Below, one piece after another: positions 29,417 to 39,677 of a DNA stretch of 64,000 nt. The notes beneath the pieces are model-generated. The model was not told where the DNA came from. It saw only the letters and a program-made list of their open reading frames with translations, and did not search any database. The stretch is from Smittia aterrima (Eukaryota > Arthropoda > Insecta > Diptera > Chironomidae), in the NCBI GenBank assembly GCA_033063855.1, contig CP093829.1, forward strand, positions 5,962,243-6,026,242, in the 5' to 3' direction. The position numbers and the translations under genes are program-made. Position 1 is the stretch's first letter; every line of letters begins with the position of its first letter.

Positions 29417-32041
29417 ATGAGTCGAAACGAAGGAGGTCCCAGCCGAGGATCCGACGGCAGTGAAAGAAAACGTGAAAGAAATCGAAGTACAAGCGCCGGT
29501 TCATCAAGGGAATCGAAAAAAGCTTTTGTACCTTCGAACGCCGGAAAAGGAAGGAAAGACAAGAAACGAGAAGAATTCTTCGATCAACCAGTTACAAAAC
29601 CGCAAAATAAATTTGACAAGCATAGAGTTTCAGAAAATTCCACACCAATCAAATGTGTCGCCAACTATTTCAAAATATCGATTCCTGATACGTTCGTTGT
29701 AACTGACTATCGCGTTGACTTCAATCCGGAAGTTAATGATAGCAGATTGAAAAGTTTCTTGCTCTTCCAACATAAACAGAGACTTGGAGTGTTCGTCTTC
29801 GATATGGAGCATCAAATTTATCTTCATCGAGCTCTGCCTGACGAAACGACAATCTTGATGAGTACAGATCGGAATGCCCAGCAATACGAGATCAAGTTAA
29901 GGAAAACAAGAAGCATTTCGTTCAATCAGAAAGAGTTTCTTCAAGTTACAAACTTAATTAAATCTCATGCGATGCGATGCTTAGACTTGCAACTGATGAG
30001 AAGAAATTATTTTGATCCTGCAGCGATGGTGAGTAGCGAAAGATTTTTGTTAAGTTTACAAATATTCATATTTCTTGTCTTAGGTCTCAATCAAGGAATA
30101 TAGGCTAAATATTATGCCTGGCTACGACACTTCAATTCGCAAGCACGAACATGATCTCTTGTTGAATTGTGACACCGTAAGCAAAGTCATTCGTGATCAG
30201 AATGTTTACGAAATTCTTGGAGAATGTCAACGACAAGGAGGAGATTGGAAGTCAGTCTTTGAGAAAAGAATTTGCGGCTCGACCGTCGTCACAAAATATA
30301 ACAAATGTGCTTCGTATTTGATTAGCGCCGTTGATTGGGATAAAAATCCTGGGCAAACTTTCGAAACTAAAAATGGACCAATCACTTTTGCAAGTTACTA
30401 TCAAACGAGATATAAACAAACTGTCAGAGATTTGCAGCAACCGCTTCTCGTGAGTAAAGCGAAGGCAAGAAATATCCGCGCAGGTGAAGCCGAGTTCATT
30501 TTGCTGATTCCTGAGCTTTGTCATTTGACTGGAATTACTGATCGCGAGAGAAGCGATTTTCGTTTGATGAAGGCAATGAGTGAAAAAACTCTTCAGACTC
30601 CGAGACAAAGAGTTGAAACTTTAAAAGCTTTCAATCGTCGCATCAATGATAATCCACAGAGCGTTCAAGTTTTTCAACAAAACTCAATGAGACTCGATCG
30701 ACAACTCGTTTCCTTTGAAGCTTTCCAATTGCCAAGCGAGAAAATTTTATTTGGCAACAACAGATCTGTTCAAGTTCGAGATGGCGATTGGAAAAGAGAA
30801 CTTCAAAATCAGAAACTTTACAATTCAGTTTTGCAAGAGGAACTTCGTAATTGGTTCTTCATTTATCCACGTCAATGCGGAGGAACTGCCAATGAGTTCT
30901 TGAGACTCTTCAATCAAGCTGCTCAAGGATTAATGCCTCGTGGACAAGTCTTACAGCAACCAACGCTTGTAGAATTGAGTAATGATAGCGTGCGAGGCTT
31001 TGCCGACGAAATTCAAAAATTAAAACAAAGACGAGACCCAAAGTTCATGATGATCTTCTTGCGAAACAGCCGATCTGACGTTTACAGTGCAATTAAGAAA
31101 ATAACTTTAACAGGACAAGTTATTCCAACTCAAGTTATCGTTGAGAAAAGAAACAACAGAACAGCACTTTCGATCGCTACGAACGTTGCGATTCAAGTCA
31201 ACTGTAAACTCGGCGGAATTCCGTGGGCGTTGGACCTGAGAATTGATGGAATGATGGTTGTTGGATTCGACACTTCAGCTGATCCTAGCGATAAGAGAAA
31301 AACTTATGGAGCAATGGTTGCTTCGCTTAATCCTAAAAATGAAGGAGGAAAGTTTTTCGGTCTAGTTCAGCGACACGAACACGGAGCAGTTCTATCTGAG
31401 AGTCTTGGAACGATGTTCTTGGGAGCTTTTAATAAATACATTGATCACAATAAAGCGGCGCCTAAGCAAATTTTGATTTATCGCGATGGTGTGGGCGATG
31501 GACAGATTCAATATGTTATTGAATCGGAACTTGCCGATATCAAACATAAACTTAAACGATTCTATCCAGACAAAGAGCCACCGATTGGGTTTGTCCTGAT
31601 GAATAAACGAACCAACACTCGCGTTATGAAAGTCGATCAAAGAGAAGGTTACACAAATCCTCCAGCGGGAACCGTTATCAATGATGTTATCACTTTGAAT
31701 GAGAGGTTTGTCTCAAAAGTAAATTCCTCAAAAAAAATATTTTCTCTAAATGCAATTTGTTTAGATACGATTTCTACCTCGTCAGTCAATCTGTACGACA
31801 AGGAACGGTCTCTCCAACTTACTACAACGTCATCCATGACAACTTTTTTTATAAAAATCGGCCAGACGACATGCAAAAATTGACAAATAAATTTTGTCAT
31901 CTTTACGTTAACTGGAGTGGAACAACAAAGATCCCGCACGTCGTTCAATATGCTAAGAAGCTCGCGGCTTTAAGTACATTGTCATTGGGAGATTCTCAAT
32001 GCGGACAATTCGACGACAAACACGCTCTTTACTTTTTGTAA
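28632..32041 (+). repeat. Segmental duplication, copy 1 (contains piwi copy 1)
   Basis: The block from about 28632 to the piwi stop codon recurs at about 34299-37622. Coding exons are nearly identical. The upstream part and introns differ by small changes and indels. Similarity stops right after the stop codon. The two copies are in direct orientation, 5.6 kb apart from ATG to ATG (29417 and 34999). Confidence 0.9.
29417..32041 (+). CDS. piwi: Piwi-clade Argonaute, tandem copy 1
   Basis: Three coding exons (29417-30028, 30084-31705, 31765-32041) splice in phase to 836 residues. The N-terminus is basic and Ser-rich (about residues 1-55), a likely nuclear signal with few Arg-Gly pairs. N and PAZ domains (to about residue 330), MID and PIWI domains follow, with the family's [17 protein letters not shown] and [12 protein letters not shown] motifs. 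The catalytic set is Asp600 (GFDTSAD), Glu643, Asp672 (YRDGVGDG) and Lys809 (QYAKKLA): a Lys where Aub, Ago3 and vertebrate Piwi proteins have His. This D-D-K set is known from fly Piwi and points to the nuclear piRNA effector that guides transposon silencing. Oddities are LNER before the last intron, where copy 2 has LPER, and one extra Phe in VIHDNFFYK. Confidence 0.93.
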
Positions 32042-32152
32042 GCTGAGTCCACTTTGTTTATTTAGTTTTGCCATAATTTTTAATCGCGATGTCACCAATA
32101 AAATTCAAATAAAATTTGTTTTTATGAATCAGAAATTTCTTTATTAATCTTA

Positions 32153-33562
32153 TTAGTTTTTTAACTTATCAATTTCACGGCGATTCTCAATAAATTTCTT
32201 AAGTTTTGTTGGATCTTTCATCAACTTCTTTCTCAAAGGATCTGGAAACTTGTCTCCAATCATTTTATTTATTGCTTTTTGTTTTAAGTTTTCTGCTTCG
32301 TATTGATCAGCGAAGAGACAAGTTTCATAAGCGTTGTTGTCGTCGAGTTTTCGGGAAATAATTTCTTCGTAAGCAGATTTCATTCTCGAAACTCTAAATT
32401 CATGAGCGATAACTAAATTTTCGTGAGCGTTGCTTTCGTTAGGGATTTTGTTTATGTAGATAAAGTAGAGCAAGGACGTAACAGCATGTTGAGTGAAGTT
32501 TTTTATTTTAATTTCTGTTGCTTCTTCGTCTTTATCAAAAATTTCTGCCATCGTTGAGCTTCTAGCTGCAAGAATGTTTCGATGAACTCTGAATTCTTCG
32601 TCGCCCGAGAAGATCGTGAAATCAGAAAACTTTCCAGTCATCCATAAACTCGTGAAATCTTCTTCGTAAGCCGATTCCACTTTACGGACTTCGAAGTTTT
32701 GAGCGATAGCTAATTCCTCTGTTGGGGAGCGAATATTAGGAACTTTGATTGAGTACATGAAGTGGAGCAATGCTTCAACAGCAGTTGTTCGATAATAGTT
32801 TATTTTAATTTCCTTAGCATCTTCATTTTTCTCGAAGATCTCTGCCATCACTGAGCTTCGCATAGCAAGAATATTTCGGTGAACTTTAAATTCTTCTTCC
32901 CCTGAAACGATCTTGAAGTCAGAAAACTGACCGGTAATCCACAAATTCGTAATTCCTTGAACACATTCTTCAGCTTCCTCGATTTTTTGTGGTTTAATTG
33001 GTTTGCTGCACTTAACATCAATCTCTTTCATTAATTCTTCGAGTGACTTATGTGTGGATCTTACCAAATCTTTTGAGTTGTACCAAGCATCGATGTTTCT
33101 ATTTCCTCGCAGATCTACACAAACTTCTGATCTTCCAACAAAAGGCTTCAGTAGATTTGAAGATGCTGACTCGATTTGGTTGTTGAAGAATGAAACACTG
33201 ACTAAGTTTGGCATGTTAGTAAACAAATCATCTGGCAATGATGTCAGTTGACAAAAAACCATCCTCAATGTTGTTAAATTTTCAAGTCCTATCAGGTCTC
33301 GTTTAGAAATTTCATTAGTTAATCTCCCGCCATTAAGAAATTCTAATCGCTCTATGTTAGGAAAATGTTTTTGCAGATCTCGTGGAAAATATTTATGATT
33401 TGACACAAAGAAACGAACTCCTAAGACGTCAACATTACTTTTGTTAGGTAAATGTTGTCCTTTAAACGATTTTATAACTGGTCCGGGAACATCCTGTTTA
33501 AGAACTCTGCAGATATACCCATTGTCGCCTCCATTAAAACAGAATTCACACTCGATTTCCAT
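32153..33562 (-). CDS. Fusion of an extracellular-type LRR module to two BTB domains
   Basis: One exon, 469 residues. An in-frame TAA 24 bases upstream of the ATG fixes the start. Residues 1-165 match the insect secreted LRR type: a small Cys pair (ECEFCFN..GYICRV), GQHLPNKSNVDV, then LRRs such as LENLTTLRMVFCQLTSLP and MPNLVSVSFFNNQI. There is no signal peptide. Residues 205-300 are a BTB domain (GQFSDFKIVSGEEEFKVHRNIL), and residues 300-400 are a second BTB very similar to the first (GKFSDFTIFSGDEEFRVHRNIL). A basic helical tail ends it. BTB proteins recruit cullin-3, so a ubiquitin-ligase adaptor with an LRR substrate arm is possible, but that is inference. It converges on piwi copy 1, with 111 bp between stop codons. 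Confidence 0.85.
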   Translation of the reverse strand: MEIECEFCFNGGDNGYICRVLKQDVPGPVIKSFKGQHLPNKSNVDVLGVRFFVSNHKYFPRDLQKHFPNIERLEFLNGGRLTNEISKRDLIGLENLTTLRMVFCQLTSLPDDLFTNMPNLVSVSFFNNQIESASSNLLKPFVGRSEVCVDLRGNRNIDAWYNSKDLVRSTHKSLEELMKEIDVKCSKPIKPQKIEEAEECVQGITNLWITGQFSDFKIVSGEEEFKVHRNILAMRSSVMAEIFEKNEDAKEIKINYYRTTAVEALLHFMYSIKVPNIRSPTEELAIAQNFEVRKVESAYEEDFTSLWMTGKFSDFTIFSGDEEFRVHRNILAARSSTMAEIFDKDEEATEIKIKNFTQHAVTSLLYFIYINKIPNESNAHENLVIAHEFRVSRMKSAYEEIISRKLDDNNAYETCLFADQYEAENLKQKAINKMIGDKFPDPLRKKLMKDPTKLKKFIENRREIDKLKN

Positions 33563-33879
33563 TTCACGAATAAAATAATTAATTTAAATGAACCTTCTTG
33601 GTTGAGAGACTAAAACAGACTGAAGAGCTTCTTTGAAAACAAAATCCTTAAAAGCTTGAGTTCCTTCAATGTATGTGTGTGTGTTTAGTTCCCAATGGTT
33701 GAGTAGAGATCGGGTCAACTGACCCGTCAATACATATTTAATAATTTGCTTCAAAATATTATTTTATATAGTATTTAGTTTTTATATATATATATTATTT
33801 GAAAAAATATTATACTAAAGCAATATAATTTTGATTTGGTCAACATTGATTTTACATTTAATTCAATGATGTTTCTAGG
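33563..33879. other. AT-rich spacer with TA repeats
   Basis: The region contains a TG run near 33676 and very AT-rich sequence with short TA dinucleotide runs at about 33785-33800. It marks the boundary between the intact LRR-BTB gene and its decayed copy. No coding signal. Confidence 0.5.
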
Positions 33880-34315
33880 AAATAAAAGACCCTTTCAATT
33901 TCTCAGGCAAATAATGTGGAAGTTTTTCAGCGATAATCTTAATAGCTGATTCATTTTGCTGCAATTTGAGATCATCGTAAATACTACATTTTTTCGATTA
34001 TTGAATTTTTTTTATATATATTAATTACCTATTGTCTTCAACTTCGTGTATATAAAGTGAAGCATGGACTCAACAGCAAGTGGAGTGAAGTTAACATTTA
34101 ACTGAACGAGAGGTCCATAGCTCTTTGATTTTTTTCATTATTAAGAAAATATTTAATATTGGTTTGCCAAACTTCTCGTCGATTTCTTTCATTACTTCAA
34201 ATGATTATGTGTAGACCAATTTTGGTCTTTTAACGAAGGGCTGCAATGAGTCGGAATATGCTTCACGACTTGATTATTGAAGAATGATTCATTTTTTAAC
34301 CTCGGCATGTTGGAC
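33880..34315 (-). pseudogene. Decayed copy of the LRR-BTB-BTB gene
   Basis: Read on the minus strand, pieces of the intact neighbour are recognisable in the right order. A LRR piece at about 34230-34310 (LSNMPRL then SFFNNQ) matches TNMPNLVSVSFFNNQI. A piece at 34175-34225 (STHNHL then MKEID) matches STHKSLEELMKEID. A BTB piece at 34035-34105 (LAVESMLHFIYTK) matches TAVEALLHFMYSIK. A tail piece at 33885-33975 (AIKIIAEKLPHYLPEKL) matches AINKMIGDKFPDPLRKKL. Stops and frame changes separate the pieces, and most of one BTB copy is missing. It is clearly a dead relative of the gene at 32153-33562. Confidence 0.8.
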
Positions 34316-34998
34316 AGCGAGAAATGAGGACGTAACCATATGAAGAAGGAACTGAAGGATCTTCAGAGAAACGCATCATTATGCAGCGCTGGAATATTTC
34401 GATTGTTGATAGCCCTCTTTGACCGTGATATTTAGCCGACTGAAAACGAATTTGAGAGAAAAAGCCTGAATACTTTCAGTTTATATGTGTGAGTGTCATC
34501 AAGAGAAGAGCAAAGTAAAAAATTCATTCATTGTCTCTTGAGTTGTTGACGAGTGAAGTTGTTTTTGTTTAAGAGTGAAGTGAAAAAATAAAAAAAGTGA
34601 GTTGATTAATTAAGTGAAACTAATTTGTTAAACCTCGTGTGAGACTCTTTCTTATCAAATAATTAAATAACAAAAACATCTCGCGCTTCGATTATTGAAA
34701 TTGATTTAGAGTTGACCTCTCAAACGTTCTTTTATACATTGTAGCACCTTCTTATCTCTCATTTCACACGAACCCAAATATTGAAAGCGGTTTCAAATTT
34801 CACTGAATATGAACTAAAAGTTCGTATAGCTGCCAGTTGACGAGAATTGAATATCTTGAGACATTAAACTGAACGAAAGTGTTTGCTCATAAATTCTAAA
34901 AATTGTTTCTCCTTGCAACATTTTTTATTGCTTTACAACAAAGGTTTGTTTATTCAAAAATTTATAATTTCACCATATTTCGTTTTTAGATCATAAAA
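34316..34998 (+). promoter_or_regulatory. Upstream region and 5' UTR of piwi copy 2
   Basis: The initiator-like TCAGTTT (near 34477) and the probable 5' UTR intron (GT at 34597, AG at 34988-34989) are kept as in copy 1, although the donor is GTGAGT here instead of GTAAGT. Several small indels separate the two promoters. Confidence 0.55.
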
Positions 34999-37622
34999 AT
35001 GAGTCGAAACGAAGGAGGTCCCAACCGACGACCCAACGGCAGTGAAAGAAAACGTGGAAGAGATCGAAGTACAAGCGCCGGTTCATCAAGGGAATCGAAA
35101 AAAGCTTTTGTACCTTCGAACGCCGGAAAAGGAAGGAAAGACAAGAAACGAGAAGAATTCTTCGATCAACCAGTTACAAAACCGCAAAATGACTTTGACA
35201 AGCAAAGAGGTTCAGAAAAATTCAAACCAATCAAATGTGTCGCCAACTACTTCAAAATATCGATTCCTGATACGTTCGTTGTAACTGACTATCGCGTTGA
35301 CTTCAATCCGGAAGTTAATGATAGTAGAATGAAAAATTTCTTGCTCTTCCAACATAAACAGAGACTTGGAGTGTTCGTCTTCGATATGGAGCATCAACTT
35401 TATCTCCATCGAGCTCTGTCTAATGAAACAACAATCCTGATAAGTACAGATCGAGATGGCCAGCAATACGAGATCAAGTTAAGAAAAACAAGAAGCATTT
35501 CGTTCAACCAGAAAGAGTTTCTTCAAGTTACAAACTTAATTAAATCTCATGCGATGCGATGCTTAGATTTGCAACTGATGAGAAGAAATTATTTCGATCC
35601 TGCAGCGATGGTGAGTAGCGAAAGATTTTTCTTAAGTTTACAATTATTTAAACTTTTTTTGTCTTAGGTTTCAATCAGAGAATATAAAATAAGTATTATG
35701 CCTGGCTACGATACTTCAATTCGCAAGCACGAACATGATCTCTTGTTGAATTGTGACACCGTAAGCAAAGTCATTCGTGATCAGAATGTTTACGAAATTC
35801 TTGGAGAATGTCAACGACAAGGAGGAGACTGGAAGTCAGTCTTTGAGAAAAGAATTTGCGGCTCGACCGTCGTCACAAAATATAACAAATGTGCTTCGTA
35901 TTTGATTAGCACCGTTGATTGGGATAAAAATCCTGGGCAAACTTTCGAAACTAAAAATGGACCAATCACTTTTGCAAGTTACTATCAAACGAGATATAAA
36001 CAAACTGTAAGAGATTTGCAGCAGCCGCTTCTCGTGAGTAAAGCGAAGGCAAGAAATATCCGCGCAGGTGAACCTGAGTTCATTTTGCTGGTTCCTGAGC
36101 TTTGTTTTATGACTGGAATTACTGATCGCGAGAGAAGCGATTTTCGTTTGATGAAGGCAATGAGTGAAAAAACTCTTAAGACTCCGAGGCAAAGAGTTGA
36201 AACTTTAAATGCTTTTAATCGTCGCATCAACGATAATCCACAGAGCGTTCAAGTTTTTCAACAAAACTCAATGAGACTCGAACGACAACTCGTTTCCTTC
36301 GAAGCTTTTCAATTGCCAAGCGAGGAAATTTTATTTGGCAACAACAGATCTGTTCAAGTTCGCGATGGCGATTGGAAAAGAGAACTTCAAAATCAGCAAC
36401 TCTACAAATCAGTTTTGCAAGAGGAACTTCGTAATTGGTTCTTCATTTATCCACGTCAATGCGGAGGAACTGCCAATGAGTTCTTGAGACTCTTCAATCA
36501 AGCTGCTCAAGGATTAATGCCTCGTGGACAAGTCTTACAGCAACCAACGCTTGTAGAATTGAGTAATGATAGCGTGCGAGGCTTTGCCGACGAAATTCAA
36601 AAATTAAAACAAAGACAAGACCCAAAGTTCATGATGATCTTCTTACGAAACAACCGATCTGACGTTTACAGCGCAATTAAGAAAATAACTTTAACAGGAC
36701 AAGTTATTCCCACTCAAGTTATTGTTGAGAAAAAAAACAACAGAACAGCACTTTCGATCGCTACGAACGTTGCGATTCAAGTCAACTGTAAACTCGGCGG
36801 AATTCCGTGGGCATTGGACCTGAAAATTGAGGGAATGATGGTTGTTGGATTCGACACTTCAGCTGATCCTAGCGATAAGAGAAAAACTTATGGCGCAATG
36901 GTTGCTTCGCTTAATCCTAAAAATGAAGGAGGAAAGTTTTTCGGTCATGTTCAGCGACACGAACATGGAGCAGTTCTATCTGAAAGTCTTGGAACAATGT
37001 TTTTGGGAGCTTTTAATAAATACATTGAGCACAATGGAGCAGTGCCTAATCGGATTTTAATTTATCGCGATGGTGTTGGAGATGGACAGATTCAATATGT
37101 TATTGAATCGGAGCTTGCCGATATCAAACATAAGCTTAAACGATTCTATCCAGACAAAGAACCACCGATTGGGTTTGTCCTGATGAATAAACGAACCAAC
37201 ACTCGCGTTATGAAAGTCGACCAAAGAGAAGGTTACACAAATCCTCCAGCGGGAACCATCATCAATGATGTTATCACTTTGCCTGAGAGGTTTGTCTCAA
37301 AAGTAAATTCATCATAAAAATATTTTCTTTAAATTCACTTTCTTTTAGATACGATTTCTACCTCGTCAGTCAATCTGTACGACAAGGAACGGTCTCTCCA
37401 ACTTACTACAACGTCATCCATGACAACTTTTATAAAAATCGGCCAGACGTCATGCAACAACTGACAAATAAATTTTGTCATCTCTACGTTAACTGGAGTG
37501 GAACAACAAAGATCCCGCACGTCGTTCAATATGCTAAGAAGCTCGCATTTTTAAATGGATTGACATTGGGAGATTCTCAATGCGGAGTATACGATGACAA
37601 ACACGCTCTTTACTTTTTGTAA
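34999..37622 (+). CDS. piwi: Piwi-clade Argonaute, tandem copy 2
   Basis: Three coding exons (34999-35610, 35668-37289, 37349-37622) give 835 residues, with the same intron positions as copy 1. The Asp, Glu, Asp and Lys catalytic positions are all kept ([26 protein letters not shown]), so it should be as functional as copy 1. Differences cluster in the N-terminus ([19 protein letters not shown] against GGPSRGSDGSERKRERNRS), around residues 70-80, in the PAZ-to-MID region ([15 protein letters not shown]) and at the very C-terminus ([19 protein letters not shown] against LAALSTLSLGDSQCGQFDD). No frame damage is seen, so both copies look active. A nuclear piRNA effector role is inferred as for copy 1. 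Confidence 0.93.
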
Positions 37623-39659
37623 GACTAAAATTTTTAACTTTCTTCAATAAAAAAAAATATTTTTTAACTGCTAAGCATCATTTTTAAATCATTTTCCTTC
37701 GCAAGATGAAACCCTCGTCTTGGGCATCGATTGGAAGTTTGGTCCTTTGTGGAAGCTGCGACTGGAAAGTGAGCGAAAAATTTTCACTGGAAATCCACGA
37801 ACTTTCAACTGCGAGCAAACGTGTCTGTCGTAAACTTTTTATTTTAAATTTCGCGATCCGCGACGTTTCAAGGGCAATAGGATCGGTTGAAAGTTGGCGT
37901 GGAGTTGACGTTCCGTGAAGCGGATCGAGTTGAGTGTCGAACTTTTGGATTTTCGAGAGAAATCATGATTCGAAAAGACGTCGTGGTGACATAGGGAGGC
38001 TGAAGAGAGAGAAGAAGGAACAGGAAAAAAATTTTGGGTGTAAATCTGCGCTGACGCACAACGGAAAAAGTTTTCCTCGAGATCGAAAACGAGAAGAAAA
38101 ATTTCGCCATCATTGATCGTGAATGTGCTTTAGCGAGACACATCCTGAGAGGGAAGTTTAGAGAAAGTCGAGTGAGAGAGTCGCGGTCCTTCTTTTCCCC
38201 CTCGAAAAAAAAACTGTTTGATGTTCCTGAGAACGTTTTCGTCGTAGATGAATGAAAAAGAAAAAAAGTTGAAAGAAATAAAATGAAGTGTTGAAAGTCT
38301 CGTGAAAAATAGAAAGAGAAAAAAAAGTTTGTCGGAAGCAAAAGACTTTCCTTCGTTCACCGCCGGGCTTAAAGTTTAATCTAAACTTTCTGTGTTCATC
38401 GAAATCTCTTTGTCGTAAGAAGTGCATCTCAAGTTGATTGTTATCATCATCATCATCCAAAGCAGAGAAAGAAAAGAAAAATGCTTTCGCAATTGGATTA
38501 AATGTCGGCACAAGAAGATTCTTCTCGATGCAAATTGAATAGGGGGACGCTAAGGCTCGCGCCCCCGAAATCGTTCTGTTGAGAAGATGTCGTAATGGCA
38601 AGAGAGGTAAGTTCAGTGCAGAAATAGAAAATATAAAAGAAAAACTTGGCACCGTTGTGCTTCCTCTGCGAAGGTTGTCGAGTGGAAACGTGCCGAGAAA
38701 TCAATAAGCCACGGATCTCGTAATCAACAAAGAGAGAGAAACGCCTCTGATTAGCAAATTATCGACGATTTTTCGAAAGCGGTTGAGTGTTCCCGGAAAG
38801 TGAGAAGCTGATGATGAAACTTTTTTTTATTTTGGGAATCATTGTTAGTAATTGGAAGAATCGCGAGTGTGTGTGAGTGAGAGAGAGAATGAAAAAGGGA
38901 AAATTGAAATCCGCCCAACAAGAAAAATCATCATCACACTTCTCAGGGTTTTCCATTCTTCGATGAATTAAAGACAAGAAAGAAAAGCGAAATGAAAATT
39001 TCTTCATCGATTGGAAGCGAACGGCGATGGGAAAATTGAAAAGTTTTTTCCTTTTTTTTCGCCATTGAAAGAGCTTTGCCATTTTTCATCTTCCTGCGAG
39101 AAGATGAAAACAGGATCAAGAGGGATGAGAAAATGCTGGAAAATAATCGATTTTTGGTAGATAAACGAATAGTCAACTTCAACCTTCAAGGATCTCAATG
39201 AATTTTCTCATGCGAGGGAGTTTGCCAATTAAAAAAGCTTTCGTCGAAATTTTAAAAGTCATTCATGAAATTGAAATAAATTGCGTTGACGATGTGGGTG
39301 GACTCGTTTGAAAATTAAAATGAAATTAAAATTCAAAAAGCTAAAAATGTTATCGTATGAATGATTGAATGTCATCGCATCATTGAAATTAATTTCCTCA
39401 AATTGTTTTTCTAGCTTTCTCGTTAAGCTCCTCTTTTCCATTGAGAAGAAGACAGCGAAAGACTGTTGTGACGTAACGATTCAGATATCTCAGGTGTTGG
39501 AAGAGCTTATCTTATCAAGTCTGAGTGATAAGACGAAAGAAAAACTTTCGAGTCCTAAAACTGCTATAGCAAAACAAGCCTCTACTCGTTATATATTGCG
39601 ACAGAGGCAAAAGAAGTTTCACGAGAGCAATGACGACGAATTTCCAATGCTAGACTAGA

Positions 39660-39677
39660 AAGAGAGAGAGAGAGAGA
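39660..39677. repeat. AG dinucleotide repeat
   Basis: About eight AG units. Such GAGA-type tracts can bind GAGA factor in flies. Confidence 0.8.

Larger units (their letters stand above)
34299..37622 (+). repeat. Segmental duplication, copy 2 (contains piwi copy 2)
   Basis: Direct-orientation copy of about 28632-32041. Its left end begins inside the LRR-BTB pseudogene, which suggests that the ancestral unit was an LRR-BTB gene placed upstream of, and divergent from, piwi. Confidence 0.88.

Noticed and set aside
30252..30608. 118-residue antisense frame in piwi, also present in copy 2 at 35836-36192
   Set aside because: Its presence in both copies comes from the duplicated sense sequence, not from selection on the antisense frame.
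31765..32041. His in KIPHVVQY considered as the third catalytic residue of Piwi
   Set aside because: Alignment by motif places the catalytic position at the first Lys of QYAKKLA, four residues further on, as in fly Piwi.
38158..38652. 164-residue minus-strand frame upstream of Drep2
   Set aside because: Low complexity, dominated by Ser and Phe from A-rich sequence; no start context or domain.
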